A stretch of DNA of 16,645 bases from Chrysochromulina tobinii (lineage: Eukaryota > Haptophyta > Prymnesiales > Chrysochromulinaceae): contig JWZX01001852.1 in the NCBI GenBank assembly GCA_001275005.1, forward strand, positions 1-16,645, read 5' to 3'. Positions 1 to 7,052 of the stretch are shown here, one piece after another. The notes beneath the pieces are model-generated. The model searched no databases. It had not been told where the DNA came from and was given only the letters and a program-made list of their open reading frames with translations. Made by a program: the position numbers and the translations under genes. Each line of letters starts with the position of its first letter. The stretch's first letter is position 1.

Positions 1-1731
1 GGCGGCAACGGCGCCGAGTACGGCATCTGCACGCCGTGCACCGACTGCGCCGACTGCGGGCCCCGCGCCTACTGCGACTTTGCAACCTCCCCCCCGCCGC
101 CCCGGCCCTCGCCGCCGCCCCCCGGCCCGCCCGGCAGCGGCGAGTGCATCAACACGTGCAACTACGCCTCCGACGGCGACTGCGACGACGGCGGTCCCGG
201 CTCCGAGTACTCAATCTGCGGTGCCTGCCAGGACTGCTACGACTGCGGCCCGCGCCTGCCCGGCTCGTGCGAAAACGGCGCTCAGCCCCCCCGTCCACCG
301 CCGAGCCCCCCCGACTTCACGCCCCGCATGTCGCCGGCCCCCGGCCCGCCCGGCTCCGGCACTTGCGTTAACACCTGCAACTACGCCTCCGACGGCGACT
401 GTGACGACGGTGGCAACGGCGCCGAGTACGGCGTCTGCCCGGGATGCACGGACTGCGCCGACTGCGGCCCGCGTCTCGCTGGCAGCTGTGGCAGCGTGCC
501 CCGCCCGGAACTATCCGTTCCCCGCCCCGCCCCCGCCTTCGCCCCCGCCTCCCCCCCGCCCCCCCGCCCCCCCCGAACTCCGTCCCCTCCGCCCCCGAGA
601 CCCCCGAATCCGTCGCCCCCGCCGCTTGGTGACCAGCAGTACTACGACTGGTCGATTGAGGTGCGATTGCCGCTGAGGTGGGAGCCTCGCTCCTTGTCGG
701 TCGACGATGTCCTCGGCAACCAAGAACAAGTTCAAGCCTTCGCGTGGAGCATGCAGACGGTGCTCGGCCAGCCGCTTGTGACTGTTGTCCAGGCGGCAGC
801 CGGATGGACGGTCTCCATTGGCCCGAATGATATCAACGTCGGCCCCGCACGTGCGGGCCCGCAGGGTACCACCATCGTGAACGTGACCGCGCACTACAAT
901 AGACAAAACGGCGGCACCTCTGAATCCTTCCAAACTTTCTACGATCTGAAGCGGGAGCAACTCCTCGCGTACGGCTACGACGAGCTCACGATTCTGCTCA
1001 ACAGAGGCCAGGGTGCACGCCCCTTCCAGTTCGTCGTGGGCGCCGACCTCACCGTCGCAATCTCAACCGTGGCTGCGGACACCCGTCCACCGCCCTCGCC
1101 CTCGCCGCAACCGAAGCCGCCGCCCTCGCCGCCGCCGCCGCCACCCTCGCCGCCGCCACCTCCCTCGCCGCCGCCACCCTCGCCGCTGCCTCCACCGCCA
1201 CCCTCGCCGCCCGCGCCGCCGTCGCCCTCCCCCCCGCCGCCCCCCTCGCCAGCGCCTGCGCTGCCGCCGATGGAAGTTTTGGGCCAGGAGACCGGCAACA
1301 AAGGCGGCGGCGACGCCACCGGCCCCATCGTACTCGTCTTGATTTGCCTTGCCATTGTGTCCGCCGTGGGCTTCTTCTTCGTCCAGCGCCACCGCAAGGG
1401 CTTGCCGCTCATCCCGTCGCCCTCCGAGCGCGGCCGAATGGGCGCGGGCATCCGCGACGGCATCACCGGCCTCGTGCCCGGCGGTGGCGGCAACTTCACA
1501 CGCTTCTCCGACAGTGGCGGATCGTCCCGCGGTGGACGCCGTGCGCGCACCATGCCCACGGTCAACGTGGTTGCGCCTCCGTCCGACGGCGGCGCGGGCG
1601 GCTACCAGGCTCCCGCGCTCACGGCGCCCCTCTCGATGGGCGCCTTCGGCAAGGGGTCTGTGTCCCTCACTGAGCCGCTCTCCCTGGGCTCCATTCCCCT
1701 CTCCGCCCCTGCTGGCCAGAGCCAGCTGTAA
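1..1731 (+). CDS. LNR-like repeat / proline-rich type I membrane protein, 5'-truncated by window edge
   Basis: The frame is open from the first base to TAA at 1729-1731 (576 residues visible), so the start and any signal peptide lie outside. Order seen: three LNR/Notch-like cysteine repeats (the first partial) separated by Pro-rich linkers; a globular stretch of about 150 residues (628-1080) with no family I recognise; a Ser-Pro-rich extensin-like stalk (1084-1269); one hydrophobic helix (residues about 441-461) followed by the basic stop-transfer QRHRKG; and a Gly/Ser-rich tail of about 115 residues. The cysteine spacing in the complete repeats is C-x3-C-x7-C-x11-C-x2-C-x2-C-x2-C with conserved Asp/Gly, which suggests calcium-stabilised extracellular modules. 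I infer a surface or wall-associated receptor-like protein; the ligand is unknown. The Ser-Pro stalk is a likely hydroxyproline O-glycosylation region. The tail shows no kinase or other enzyme domain. Confidence 0.85.
   Translation, partial: GGNGAEYGICTPCTDCADCGPRAYCDFATSPPPPRPSPPPPGPPGSGECINTCNYASDGDCDDGGPGSEYSICGACQDCYDCGPRLPGSCENGAQPPRPPPSPPDFTPRMSPAPGPPGSGTCVNTCNYASDGDCDDGGNGAEYGVCPGCTDCADCGPRLAGSCGSVPRPELSVPRPAPAFAPASPPPPRPPRTPSPPPPRPPNPSPPPLGDQQYYDWSIEVRLPLRWEPRSLSVDDVLGNQEQVQAFAWSMQTVLGQPLVTVVQAAAGWTVSIGPNDINVGPARAGPQGTTIVNVTAHYNRQNGGTSESFQTFYDLKREQLLAYGYDELTILLNRGQGARPFQFVVGADLTVAISTVAADTRPPPSPSPQPKPPPSPPPPPPSPPPPPSPPPPSPLPPPPPSPPAPPSPSPPPPPSPAPALPPMEVLGQETGNKGGGDATGPIVLVLICLAIVSAVGFFFVQRHRKGLPLIPSPSERGRMGAGIRDGITGLVPGGGGNFTRFSDSGGSSRGGRRARTMPTVNVVAPPSDGGAGGYQAPALTAPLSMGAFGKGSVSLTEPLSLGSIPLSAPAGQSQL
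145..474 (+). repeat. Tandem LNR-like repeats (two complete copies; a third partial copy at 1-66)
   Basis: Complete copies lie at 145-255 and 364-474, each 111 bp (37 codons), starting with Cys and ending in DCGPR. They are 219 bp apart in the same frame. A third copy is cut by the left edge and ends at 66. The cysteine pattern and the ASDGDCDDGG core are conserved while the Pro-rich linkers vary in length, as expected for module duplication. Confidence 0.85.
1084..1269 (+). repeat. Ser-Pro-rich extensin-like stalk coding repeat
   Basis: About 60 codons of SPPPP/PPSP units, built mostly of ccg/cca and tcg codons. It sits between the globular ectodomain and the transmembrane helix. Simple-sequence expansion of this kind is typical of hydroxyproline-rich glycoprotein stalks. 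It also creates long shadow ORFs in other frames. Confidence 0.85.
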
Positions 1732-2321
1732 GCACTCGAGGATGGATGCTAGGACGACGAGGACGACCAGGACGACAAGGGGAAGGGTGTTCGACCATCG
1801 TCCGCCCGCGGGCAGAGGTACCAAAGGAGCGCCAAAGCGCGCCGCTGACTGGGGGCGTGAGGGGATGTGCCATGGGGGCCTCGACGGGGCAGAGGGGAGG
1901 TGTCGACTTGTCGGGCGGCGAATGACCAAAGGGTCGTTGAATAGCTGCTCAGCCACTGTCCAGCGAGCAGACCACACGCCGCAACAGAACTATTTCGAAG
2001 ATCATTCCTTGGGGGGCTGTGTGTCCGGTAGGCATCGCATCATGAAGGCCAAGAGGCCAAGATTGAAGTCATGTGGTGGTCTCAGTTTGGATCTCACATG
2101 TAGTCTCGTGGCCTTGTGTGTGCATCTGGAGATCTGCCAGCTAGTGTTGTGTGTGTGCGCATGGTCGGGAGATGTGTGCGGCCCGCCGAGCGTGCCCTTT
2201 GCCGGGGCCCCATCTCTCGCATCTGCAGAGCGGTTTCAGCTGCGGCGAGCCGGCCTGGCACGTGCCGCGATTACCGGACCCGGGCATTGGCGACCGGGCA
2301 CTGTGAGCGTTTCCGTTTCCG

Positions 2322-2359
2322 CGCGGTTCGTGAACAATCTACAATGTTCGTGAACCGCG
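2322..2359. promoter_or_regulatory. Paired GTTCGTGAAC dyads, 20 bp apart
   Basis: GTTCGTGAAC occurs at 2326-2335 and again at 2346-2355, exactly 20 bp (about two helical turns) apart. Each is itself a dyad (GTTC/GAAC around GT). The outer flanks are complementary (GCG...CGC), so the whole is an imperfect inverted repeat. It lies about 200 bp upstream of the proposed ATG at 2563. I infer a possible transcription-factor site; no factor is known. Confidence 0.4.
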
Positions 2360-2478
2360 TGAAAGAGCAACGTGTGAAATGACGTCGAAATTAGTTCAAT
2401 TTCAAGTTACTACATAACGACTACATAAACAACAGACAACCTAAAGGAAGCCTATCGAATGTGCTCCCGAGGCTAGCA

Positions 2479-2515
2479 CTTGAACTTGAACTTGAACTTC
2501 AGAACTTGAACTTGA
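2479..2515 (+). repeat. CTTGAA hexanucleotide microsatellite
   Basis: Runs of CTTGAA are interrupted once by CAG, about six units in all. The run lies within the presumed 5' UTR shortly before the ATG at 2563. It keeps an upstream reading frame open as LELELE, which is why an apparent longer N-terminus from a GTG at 2461 should not be trusted. Confidence 0.8.
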
Positions 2516-2562
2516 TCTGCGGAATCTACAAAGTTCGCAAAAAACGTGAGGACCAAGTCGCA

Positions 2563-4230
2563 ATGCGGAAAAATCCTGTGCTCGTGTCGCAAAGCGGCTA
2601 CCGTAAGGCCATTATCCGCCATTGCACGGAGCTTCTACGGGAGATCGAGGGCCGGTTCGAAGCTTCCAGCGGACCTCGTTGGGAGTCCCAGCTCCAGAGC
2701 TGCGAGGACCTCGCGGGCGTCGGGCGGCTGATACTCACGCTGCAGCGGCGCACAACGCTGCACACTACTGTCGACAATGCGTGGCTCGAGGAGCTCGCGC
2801 AGCTCTCGTCGGCAGAGATCGACGAGCGCGCCATCGACCTCACGCGCAAGGTGAAGCACCGAATCAGCGCGCTCTGCGCACACGTACCGTACCCCGTCGA
2901 CCCGGCACAGCTTGTGGGAGCAACGGTTGTGCGCAGCGGCGACGGCTCCGCTGATTCTCGCCGAGGCCGCGTCCTCGAGCACGACCGCACGACCGGCTTC
3001 CGTGTGCTGTATGCCGATGGCGACGTCGAGGATCTGCCGACGCGCGAGTTGCGCCAGCAGCTAGCAAAGGCGCAGCGGCTCGGCGGCGGTCGCAGCGCGG
3101 CTACTGGTGGCAATGCGTACGCGGAGGCCAGTGTTGACGTGGTCGGTCATGACCACGATCACGATCGCGAAGAGGGTGGCGGCGCAGCCACAAGTGCGGC
3201 AGCGGCCAATGCCGCTGCCGACGCCCTCACCACAGACGAGACATGCGTGCAGACCCTCTACGAGCGCGTGCATGAGCGCCATCGTCGCGCGACCGAGGCG
3301 GCCGCCGCTGCCGTCGCGCCAATAGCGCCGATGGCGCCCCCACTCTCGAACACGCAGGCGGCCTTCGGCGGCCAGGCTGCATCGGCGGTAGCGCCATCAG
3401 CGGCAAGCACCGTGATGGGGGCCAGCGCTTGTGCGAATGGGCGCTGTGGCGGGCGCCAGGGGGCGCGTGCCACCGACACGGCGCCGGCACCAGCCCCGGC
3501 ACCAGCGGCAGCCCGGCCCAAGGGCGGCGGCGGTGGCGGTCGCAGCGGCGGCGATGGCAAAGGTAACGGCACCACCAGTGGCGCAAACAACTTGGGCAAC
3601 GGCAGCAGCGCCGTCGCCCGGAGCACTACGGCAGCGCGAAAACGGCCGCGAGGCCAGCTAGAGTCTTCACATTCACAGCTAGAGTCCCACGCGGAGGCGG
3701 CGGAAGGGATGGCCGCAGCGACAGGTGGGAAGGCGGCGGCGATGATGGCGTCAGCGGACGCCGAGGCCGAGGCAGATGATGCAGCGGCGGCGACGGCGGC
3801 GGCGGCGACGACGGCGGCAGCGGCGAAAGCGGCGACGGAAGCCTCCGCCTCCGCGCGTCCCGCGCGCGCCGCCCTGCCAGATTCGGGTCTGTCCCTTGTC
3901 GAGCTCGAGGCGGCCGCCGGCGCCGGACCGAAGAAGCGACTGCCTCGTGAGCTGCGAAATCTGGCGTTACCCGACCGCGAGTGGCATGTGGCGGTGCCCT
4001 TCTTCACAACGGGCTCGAAGACCCGTGAGCAGTTCTCGTCGTCTGCCGACATGCAGGCGGCCGCGGCTGCAGCGCGTGATATGCATTCGCGACGGGTCGC
4101 GGAGGCCGAGGCCGCAGCCGAAGAGGCGGAACTCCGGCTCGACCTCGAGGCAGAGGACGAGACCCGAGCACTGGTGAGTCGTGAGCGGAGCACAGGAGCG
4201 AGAGTTGATGGGACGCTGCCTGTGCGGTGA
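2563..4230 (+). CDS. Tudor-like domain protein with TFIIS-N-like helical region, probably nuclear
   Basis: The start is set at ATG 2563, the first in-frame ATG; the open frame upstream comes from a microsatellite. An upstream coding exon cannot be excluded. The product is 555 residues. Residues about 48-102 form a helical stretch whose spacing faintly resembles the TFIIS N-terminal/LW domain (weak). Residues about 117-167 resemble a Tudor-like fold: LVGATVV, then GRVLEHDRTTGFRVLYADGD and VEDLPTREL, matching the G-V-x(n)-Y-x-DGD-x-EDL pattern of chromatin reader Tudors. Then come a HDHDHD patch, long Ala/Gly-rich disorder (about 3180-3840), basic NLS-like ARKRPR (near residue 360) and PKKRLPREL, and an Ala/Glu coiled-coil-like C-terminus. 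I infer a chromatin or transcription role. A GTGAGT at 4174, phase 0, could be a splice donor, so the last 18 residues are uncertain. Confidence 0.7.
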   Translation: MRKNPVLVSQSGYRKAIIRHCTELLREIEGRFEASSGPRWESQLQSCEDLAGVGRLILTLQRRTTLHTTVDNAWLEELAQLSSAEIDERAIDLTRKVKHRISALCAHVPYPVDPAQLVGATVVRSGDGSADSRRGRVLEHDRTTGFRVLYADGDVEDLPTRELRQQLAKAQRLGGGRSAATGGNAYAEASVDVVGHDHDHDREEGGGAATSAAAANAAADALTTDETCVQTLYERVHERHRRATEAAAAAVAPIAPMAPPLSNTQAAFGGQAASAVAPSAASTVMGASACANGRCGGRQGARATDTAPAPAPAPAAARPKGGGGGGRSGGDGKGNGTTSGANNLGNGSSAVARSTTAARKRPRGQLESSHSQLESHAEAAEGMAAATGGKAAAMMASADAEAEADDAAAATAAAATTAAAAKAATEASASARPARAALPDSGLSLVELEAAAGAGPKKRLPRELRNLALPDREWHVAVPFFTTGSKTREQFSSSADMQAAAAAARDMHSRRVAEAEAAAEEAELRLDLEAEDETRALVSRERSTGARVDGTLPVR

Positions 4231-4273
4231 CGTGCGGTGCTCCAAAAGTACACTTGAGTACACAGAGAAATGT

Positions 4274-4285
4274 TACACAGTGTAA
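4274..4285 (+). promoter_or_regulatory. 3' element TACACAGTGTAA (contains TGTAA)
   Basis: It lies 43 nt after the TGA of the Tudor-like gene. With the preceding T it is a perfect odd dyad, TTACAC-A-GTGTAA. The same 12-mer recurs 23 nt after the stop of the ApaH-like gene. TGTAA is the known chlorophyte polyadenylation signal, so I read this as a 3'-end formation element, by inference only. Confidence 0.45.
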
Positions 4286-4457
4286 AGAAAATGATCGATG
4301 GCAAACGGTTTTGGGTGTTTTGCCCAATTTGGATTTCTCCTGCATGCCTCTGCAAGCTGGTGTGGCAAACTGTCGCGGGCATCGGCGTGCACAATTGCCG
4401 CAACCCGGGGCGTTTACTCCGGGCGCCGGCAGCTGAAACAAGACGCCCCTGGGCTGC

Positions 4458-5249
4458 ATGGCATCGTCCCGCTCGTCCATAGTGAAGCAACTCAGTGTCC
4501 TCTTAGGCCTCATTGCCCTGCTGCTCTCCTTGCATGCGATTCTCTGTGAGTGGCCCATCATGTGCAGCAGAGGGAACCGCATGTGTGGCGAGCGTGTTAG
4601 CCTCCTCTTCTCATCGGCTCTCTCAGCATGGTGCACCATGGGCGCACTCGGGGTTTCCGCGAGTGTAATGACGCCATGCAATCGGTGCCGGAGCGGCGTG
4701 CTGGCTCTCTGCTCCGCATGCGGCACCACCCCGAGGTGGTTTCTCCTACGTTCGCTGCTGTGTGGTGGTGCTGTCGCTCTACTTGGGTGGAGCATGCTGC
4801 TGGGTCGCTCGCACTGGTTGCTGATGGCTGCCATGCAAGCGAACGCGGCGGTGGGCGCGTGGCTCGTCTGTGAGGTCTCGCATACCGAACGAGCCAAGCC
4901 AACGCAAGCGCTACGCCGCGTCAGCATGACGCTGCCGCGAGGCTGGCGCTACCATCGCAGCACAGGCCTCTTCGAGCACAAGCGTACCGGCCGTATGCAG
5001 AGCATGCCTCCTGCCACAGGCGAGACAGGCTCGCCGATGTGCCACCTGCCGCCGTGCGACGAAGAGCAGGGCAGTGCGTCGGACAGCTACGAGGACGTTA
5101 AAGTGCGTCATGGGCGCAGCCGCACATGGAACGACGGCTCACGGTCCGCAGGCTCTCGCAAGGAGCCGAACAAGGAGCGAGCCAGCGGCAATGGTATGAA
5201 CGTGTGGGAGTTGCGCTCCGCACTCGGCGCCAACGCCGACGCTGTTTAG
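4458..5249 (+). CDS. Four-transmembrane protein with CxxC-CxxC loop and WW-like tail motif
   Basis: ATG at 4458 gives 263 residues. Four hydrophobic segments are clear: about 10-30, 47-70, 93-115 and 118-140, followed by a hydrophilic tail of about 120 residues. The TM2-TM3 loop carries C74-x2-C77-x7-C85-x2-C88, a spacing able to bind a metal or form disulfides. Residues about 159-185 (LPRGWRYHRSTGLFEHKRTG) resemble the first half of a WW domain (LPxGWexr...G..yy.n..t), but the second signature Trp is absent, so proline binding is doubtful. I do not recognise the family: the loop after TM1 is too short for a claudin, and no tetraspanin CCG motif is seen. The body is coherent and the (+) spacing fits an independent gene. 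Confidence 0.65.
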   Translation: MASSRSSIVKQLSVLLGLIALLLSLHAILCEWPIMCSRGNRMCGERVSLLFSSALSAWCTMGALGVSASVMTPCNRCRSGVLALCSACGTTPRWFLLRSLLCGGAVALLGWSMLLGRSHWLLMAAMQANAAVGAWLVCEVSHTERAKPTQALRRVSMTLPRGWRYHRSTGLFEHKRTGRMQSMPPATGETGSPMCHLPPCDEEQGSASDSYEDVKVRHGRSRTWNDGSRSAGSRKEPNKERASGNGMNVWELRSALGANADAV

Positions 5250-5502
5250 TCCAGTTAGAGCGGAGAGAACACACTGAAATGATAGTCTGATAGAAGAATC
5301 TCGATATGTGTAGCCGAGAGGCTTGGGACTCATAGCGATAGAATCATCAGTATCGTCCATCGACCAACTTCTCGCGTTGTGCCCGCGCCGGCGCGCGCGC
5401 GCGTCCGCACAGGATGTTGAGGCAAAGAGACTTGGGCTGGAACAAGCATCCTGGTGGCTGGAGGCTGGTGCGGGGACGAGGGCCCCTGGACGGAACTGAT
5501 CG
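5250..5502. other. Intergenic spacer with alternating GC tract
   Basis: No gene is seen. A run of alternating C and G (about 5390-5403) in a purine-pyrimidine alternating context is a candidate for Z-DNA or a GC-rich core promoter, about 100 bp upstream of the next ATG. Unlike two other gene ends in the window, no TGTAA follows the upstream stop. Confidence 0.4.
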
Positions 5503-6639
5503 ATGGTTACGCGCGGACTGCCACCGCCGCCGATCCTCGATTTCCACGCCGAGCGGCATCAACGCCCACGCCAGTGGCCTCGAATTAGCCTCGACCTAAA
5601 CGAGATTGCGACGAGTGCAACGACGTACGGGGCATACGGGATTTTTGCACTATCGGCCGTGGGGCTCTTCATGTACGGCCCGTGGTCCTCGTCGGCGCCA
5701 GTTCAGTGCAAGGACCCACGGGCAGTGATCGTCGGAGATGTGCACGGCTGCGCCAAGGAGCTGCGCACGCTGCTACGCCGCGCAAAGCTCCGGCCGAGGT
5801 GCGACCTGCTCTACTTTGTGGGCGATGTCATAGGCAAGGGGCCCGCGAGTGTAGACGCACTCCGCGACGTTCGAGCGCTGAGCCTGAGCAGAAACGGGCC
5901 CGCGTACGTGGGCGCCGTGCTAGGTAACCACGAGGCGGGCTTTCTACGCTGGCTTGAGGCGCGAACGCTCGGCCGCACTGCGCCGCCAACCTCGCACAAA
6001 GTCGAGTGGGAGAAGTGGGCCTCGGCGCTGAGCTCGGCCGAGCGGATGTGGCTGCGCGAGCTGCCGCTGGACATGGCACTGCCCGCCGAGTTTGGGCACG
6101 TACGCGTGGTGCACGCTGGCATGGTGCCAGGCGTCGCCGTCGCCGACCAGCGACGGGAGGACCTGATCACGATCCGAAGTTTGCTTCCAAACGGTACCGG
6201 GTCTGCATTACCGGGCCCGCGCGGCTCGGCCTCGTGGGCGGCCTTTTGGAGGGGCCCGGAACACCTCGTCTTTGGGCACGATGCTCGGCGCAAGCTGCAG
6301 CGCTACCCAGACGCGACGGGCATCGACAGCGGCTGCGTGTACGGCGGCAAGCTGACGGCGCTCATACTGCACCACTCGCCGCCGCGGCTGGCCAATGAAT
6401 CAGCCGCAACCTCCCTCGAGAAGCAGGCAGCGCAGCCGAGCGTGGTGGTGCCATTGGGCTCGCCGTTGCAAGCCGCCCGGTGCGCGACGCGCGCGCCGTG
6501 CATGATCCACGTACCCGCCCAAAAGGGTTCGTGCGCAAAGGAGGCGCCGTTGGGCACCGAGCAAGGCGGCAAGAAGGGCGGCGCCTGGGGTCGCGGCGGC
6601 AAGAAGGGCAAGCCGATCATCGTTGAAGAGCGGGATTGA
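5503..6639 (+). CDS. ApaH-like metallophosphatase (ALPH/calcineurin-like phosphoesterase)
   Basis: The product is 378 residues. The PPP-superfamily metal-site motifs appear in order: GDVHG (78-82), GDVIGKGP (107-114), GNHE (141-144), VVHAGM (H204) and FGHDA (H259), then a late GIDSGCVYGG. Lys in GDxxGKGP rather than the Arg of GDxxDRG, together with the VHAGxxPG and GIDSGCVYGG forms, places it with bacterial ApaH and eukaryotic ALPH proteins rather than PP1/PP2A. Family members hydrolyse dinucleoside polyphosphates, mRNA caps or polyphosphate; the substrate here cannot be told. A hydrophobic stretch (about 45-61) before the catalytic domain could be a signal anchor, as in yeast Ppn2-like members. 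The C-terminus is a low-complexity Gly/Lys tail. All metal ligands visible are intact, so I expect an active enzyme. ATG 5503 is the first ATG that reads into the domain. Confidence 0.85.
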   Translation: MVTRGLPPPPILDFHAERHQRPRQWPRISLDLNEIATSATTYGAYGIFALSAVGLFMYGPWSSSAPVQCKDPRAVIVGDVHGCAKELRTLLRRAKLRPRCDLLYFVGDVIGKGPASVDALRDVRALSLSRNGPAYVGAVLGNHEAGFLRWLEARTLGRTAPPTSHKVEWEKWASALSSAERMWLRELPLDMALPAEFGHVRVVHAGMVPGVAVADQRREDLITIRSLLPNGTGSALPGPRGSASWAAFWRGPEHLVFGHDARRKLQRYPDATGIDSGCVYGGKLTALILHHSPPRLANESAATSLEKQAAQPSVVVPLGSPLQAARCATRAPCMIHVPAQKGSCAKEAPLGTEQGGKKGGAWGRGGKKGKPIIVEERD

Positions 6640-6662
6640 GCGGGCTGTAGTGGATAGGAATC

Positions 6663-6674
6663 TACACAGTGTAA
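6663..6674 (+). promoter_or_regulatory. 3' element TACACAGTGTAA (second copy)
   Basis: Identical over 12 bases to the element after the Tudor-like gene and followed by an A-rich stretch. It sits 23 nt after the TGA of the phosphatase gene. By inference it is a polyadenylation or 3'-processing signal containing TGTAA. Confidence 0.5.
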
Positions 6675-6758
6675 AAATATCTAATTCAGAACAGAAGGTG
6701 AGAAGGAAGGAATTTTGAGAAACGATACCGCGAGGGGCTCGACGGCCGGGCTTGGGGG

Positions 6759-6786
6759 CACTGGAGTGTCCAGGGACACTCCAGTG
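6759..6786. repeat. 28-bp palindrome with 13-bp perfect arms
   Basis: Arm CACTGGAGTGTCC, a 2-base centre (AG), then arm GGACACTCCAGTG. The arms are exact reverse complements. It lies 120 bp after the phosphatase stop and about 270 bp before the immunophilin ATG. The near-zero loop makes an RNA hairpin less favourable than a dimeric protein-binding site or cruciform, but either is possible. Confidence 0.75.
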
Positions 6787-7052
6787 TGCGTGGGGGTGCG
6801 TTTTGTAAGCCTGCCAAGCGGGAGGGCGCGATGATTCAATGGTGACGAATGGTGACCGAAAGACCAACAATTTTGGATGTGAAAATGACGTATCCACCAC
6901 TCTTTGCTTAACGGACTTACATGTGAGTCTGTGAATTCTCAGCTATAGGCTGTTTCTCAGCTCTCTGCCTGCATGTGTCTCAGTTGAGGCCTGGCCTGTA
7001 TTGTATTGTTTTGTCTTCACGGCTGTGCTGCTTACGTGTTGTGTGTATTAAC

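Larger units (their letters stand above)
1732..2562. other. Intergenic region between the LNR-like gene and the Tudor-like gene
   Basis: No convincing gene is seen here, although reading frames continue into it by chance. It holds a GGACGAC-type simple repeat just after the first gene's stop (about 1750-1780), a TG-rich stretch (about 2100-2165), a paired dyad motif (2322-2359), an AT-richer stretch with a doubled ACTACATAA (2409-2429), and a CTTGAA hexanucleotide run. The AT-richer part from about 2330 onward is the most likely promoter/5' UTR of the next gene. No TATA box was assigned. Confidence 0.5.
6640..7052. other. Intergenic region upstream of the giant immunophilin gene
   Basis: No gene is seen. 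From 5' to 3' it holds the 3' element of the phosphatase gene, a 28-bp palindrome, a doubled AATGGTGAC (about 6838-6857), and a pyrimidine-rich stretch. GTGAGT at 6923 followed by CAG at 6958-6960 or 6981-6983 looks like a short 5' UTR intron, but this is a weak guess. The frame of the next gene is open back to a GTG at 6975, but composition there is UTR-like. Confidence 0.45.

Noticed and set aside
1063-1977. Long (-) ORF of 304 codons
   Set aside because: It runs antisense through the Ser-Pro stalk and reads as Arg/Gly-rich simple sequence, a shadow of the proline codons.
1349-2353. Long (+) ORF of 334 codons crossing the first gene's 3' end
   Set aside because: It is in a different frame from the membrane protein, is Arg/Ser/Pro-rich, and runs into UTR-like sequence with no conserved features.
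2461-2562. GTG-initiated N-terminal extension of the Tudor-like protein
   Set aside because: The open frame is produced by the CTTGAA microsatellite and contains no ATG before 2563.
2640-2670. tRNA-like B box (GGTTCGA) at about 2654
   Set aside because: There is no A box or foldable cloverleaf around it, and it lies within coding sequence.
3258-4490. Long (-) ORF of 410 codons
   Set aside because: It is antisense to the Tudor-like gene, Ala/Ser/Arg-rich without domain character, and explained by high GC in the third codon position of the (+) gene.
4004-4927. Long (-) ORF of 307 codons
   Set aside because: It overlaps two (+) genes antisense, and its translation is Arg/Pro/His-rich with no coherent hydrophobic or domain pattern.
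6975-7052. GTG-initiated N-terminal extension of the immunophilin
   Set aside because: Eukaryotic start by ATG is expected, and the stretch has T-rich, UTR-like composition. ATG 7053 is preferred, with 7182 as an alternative.
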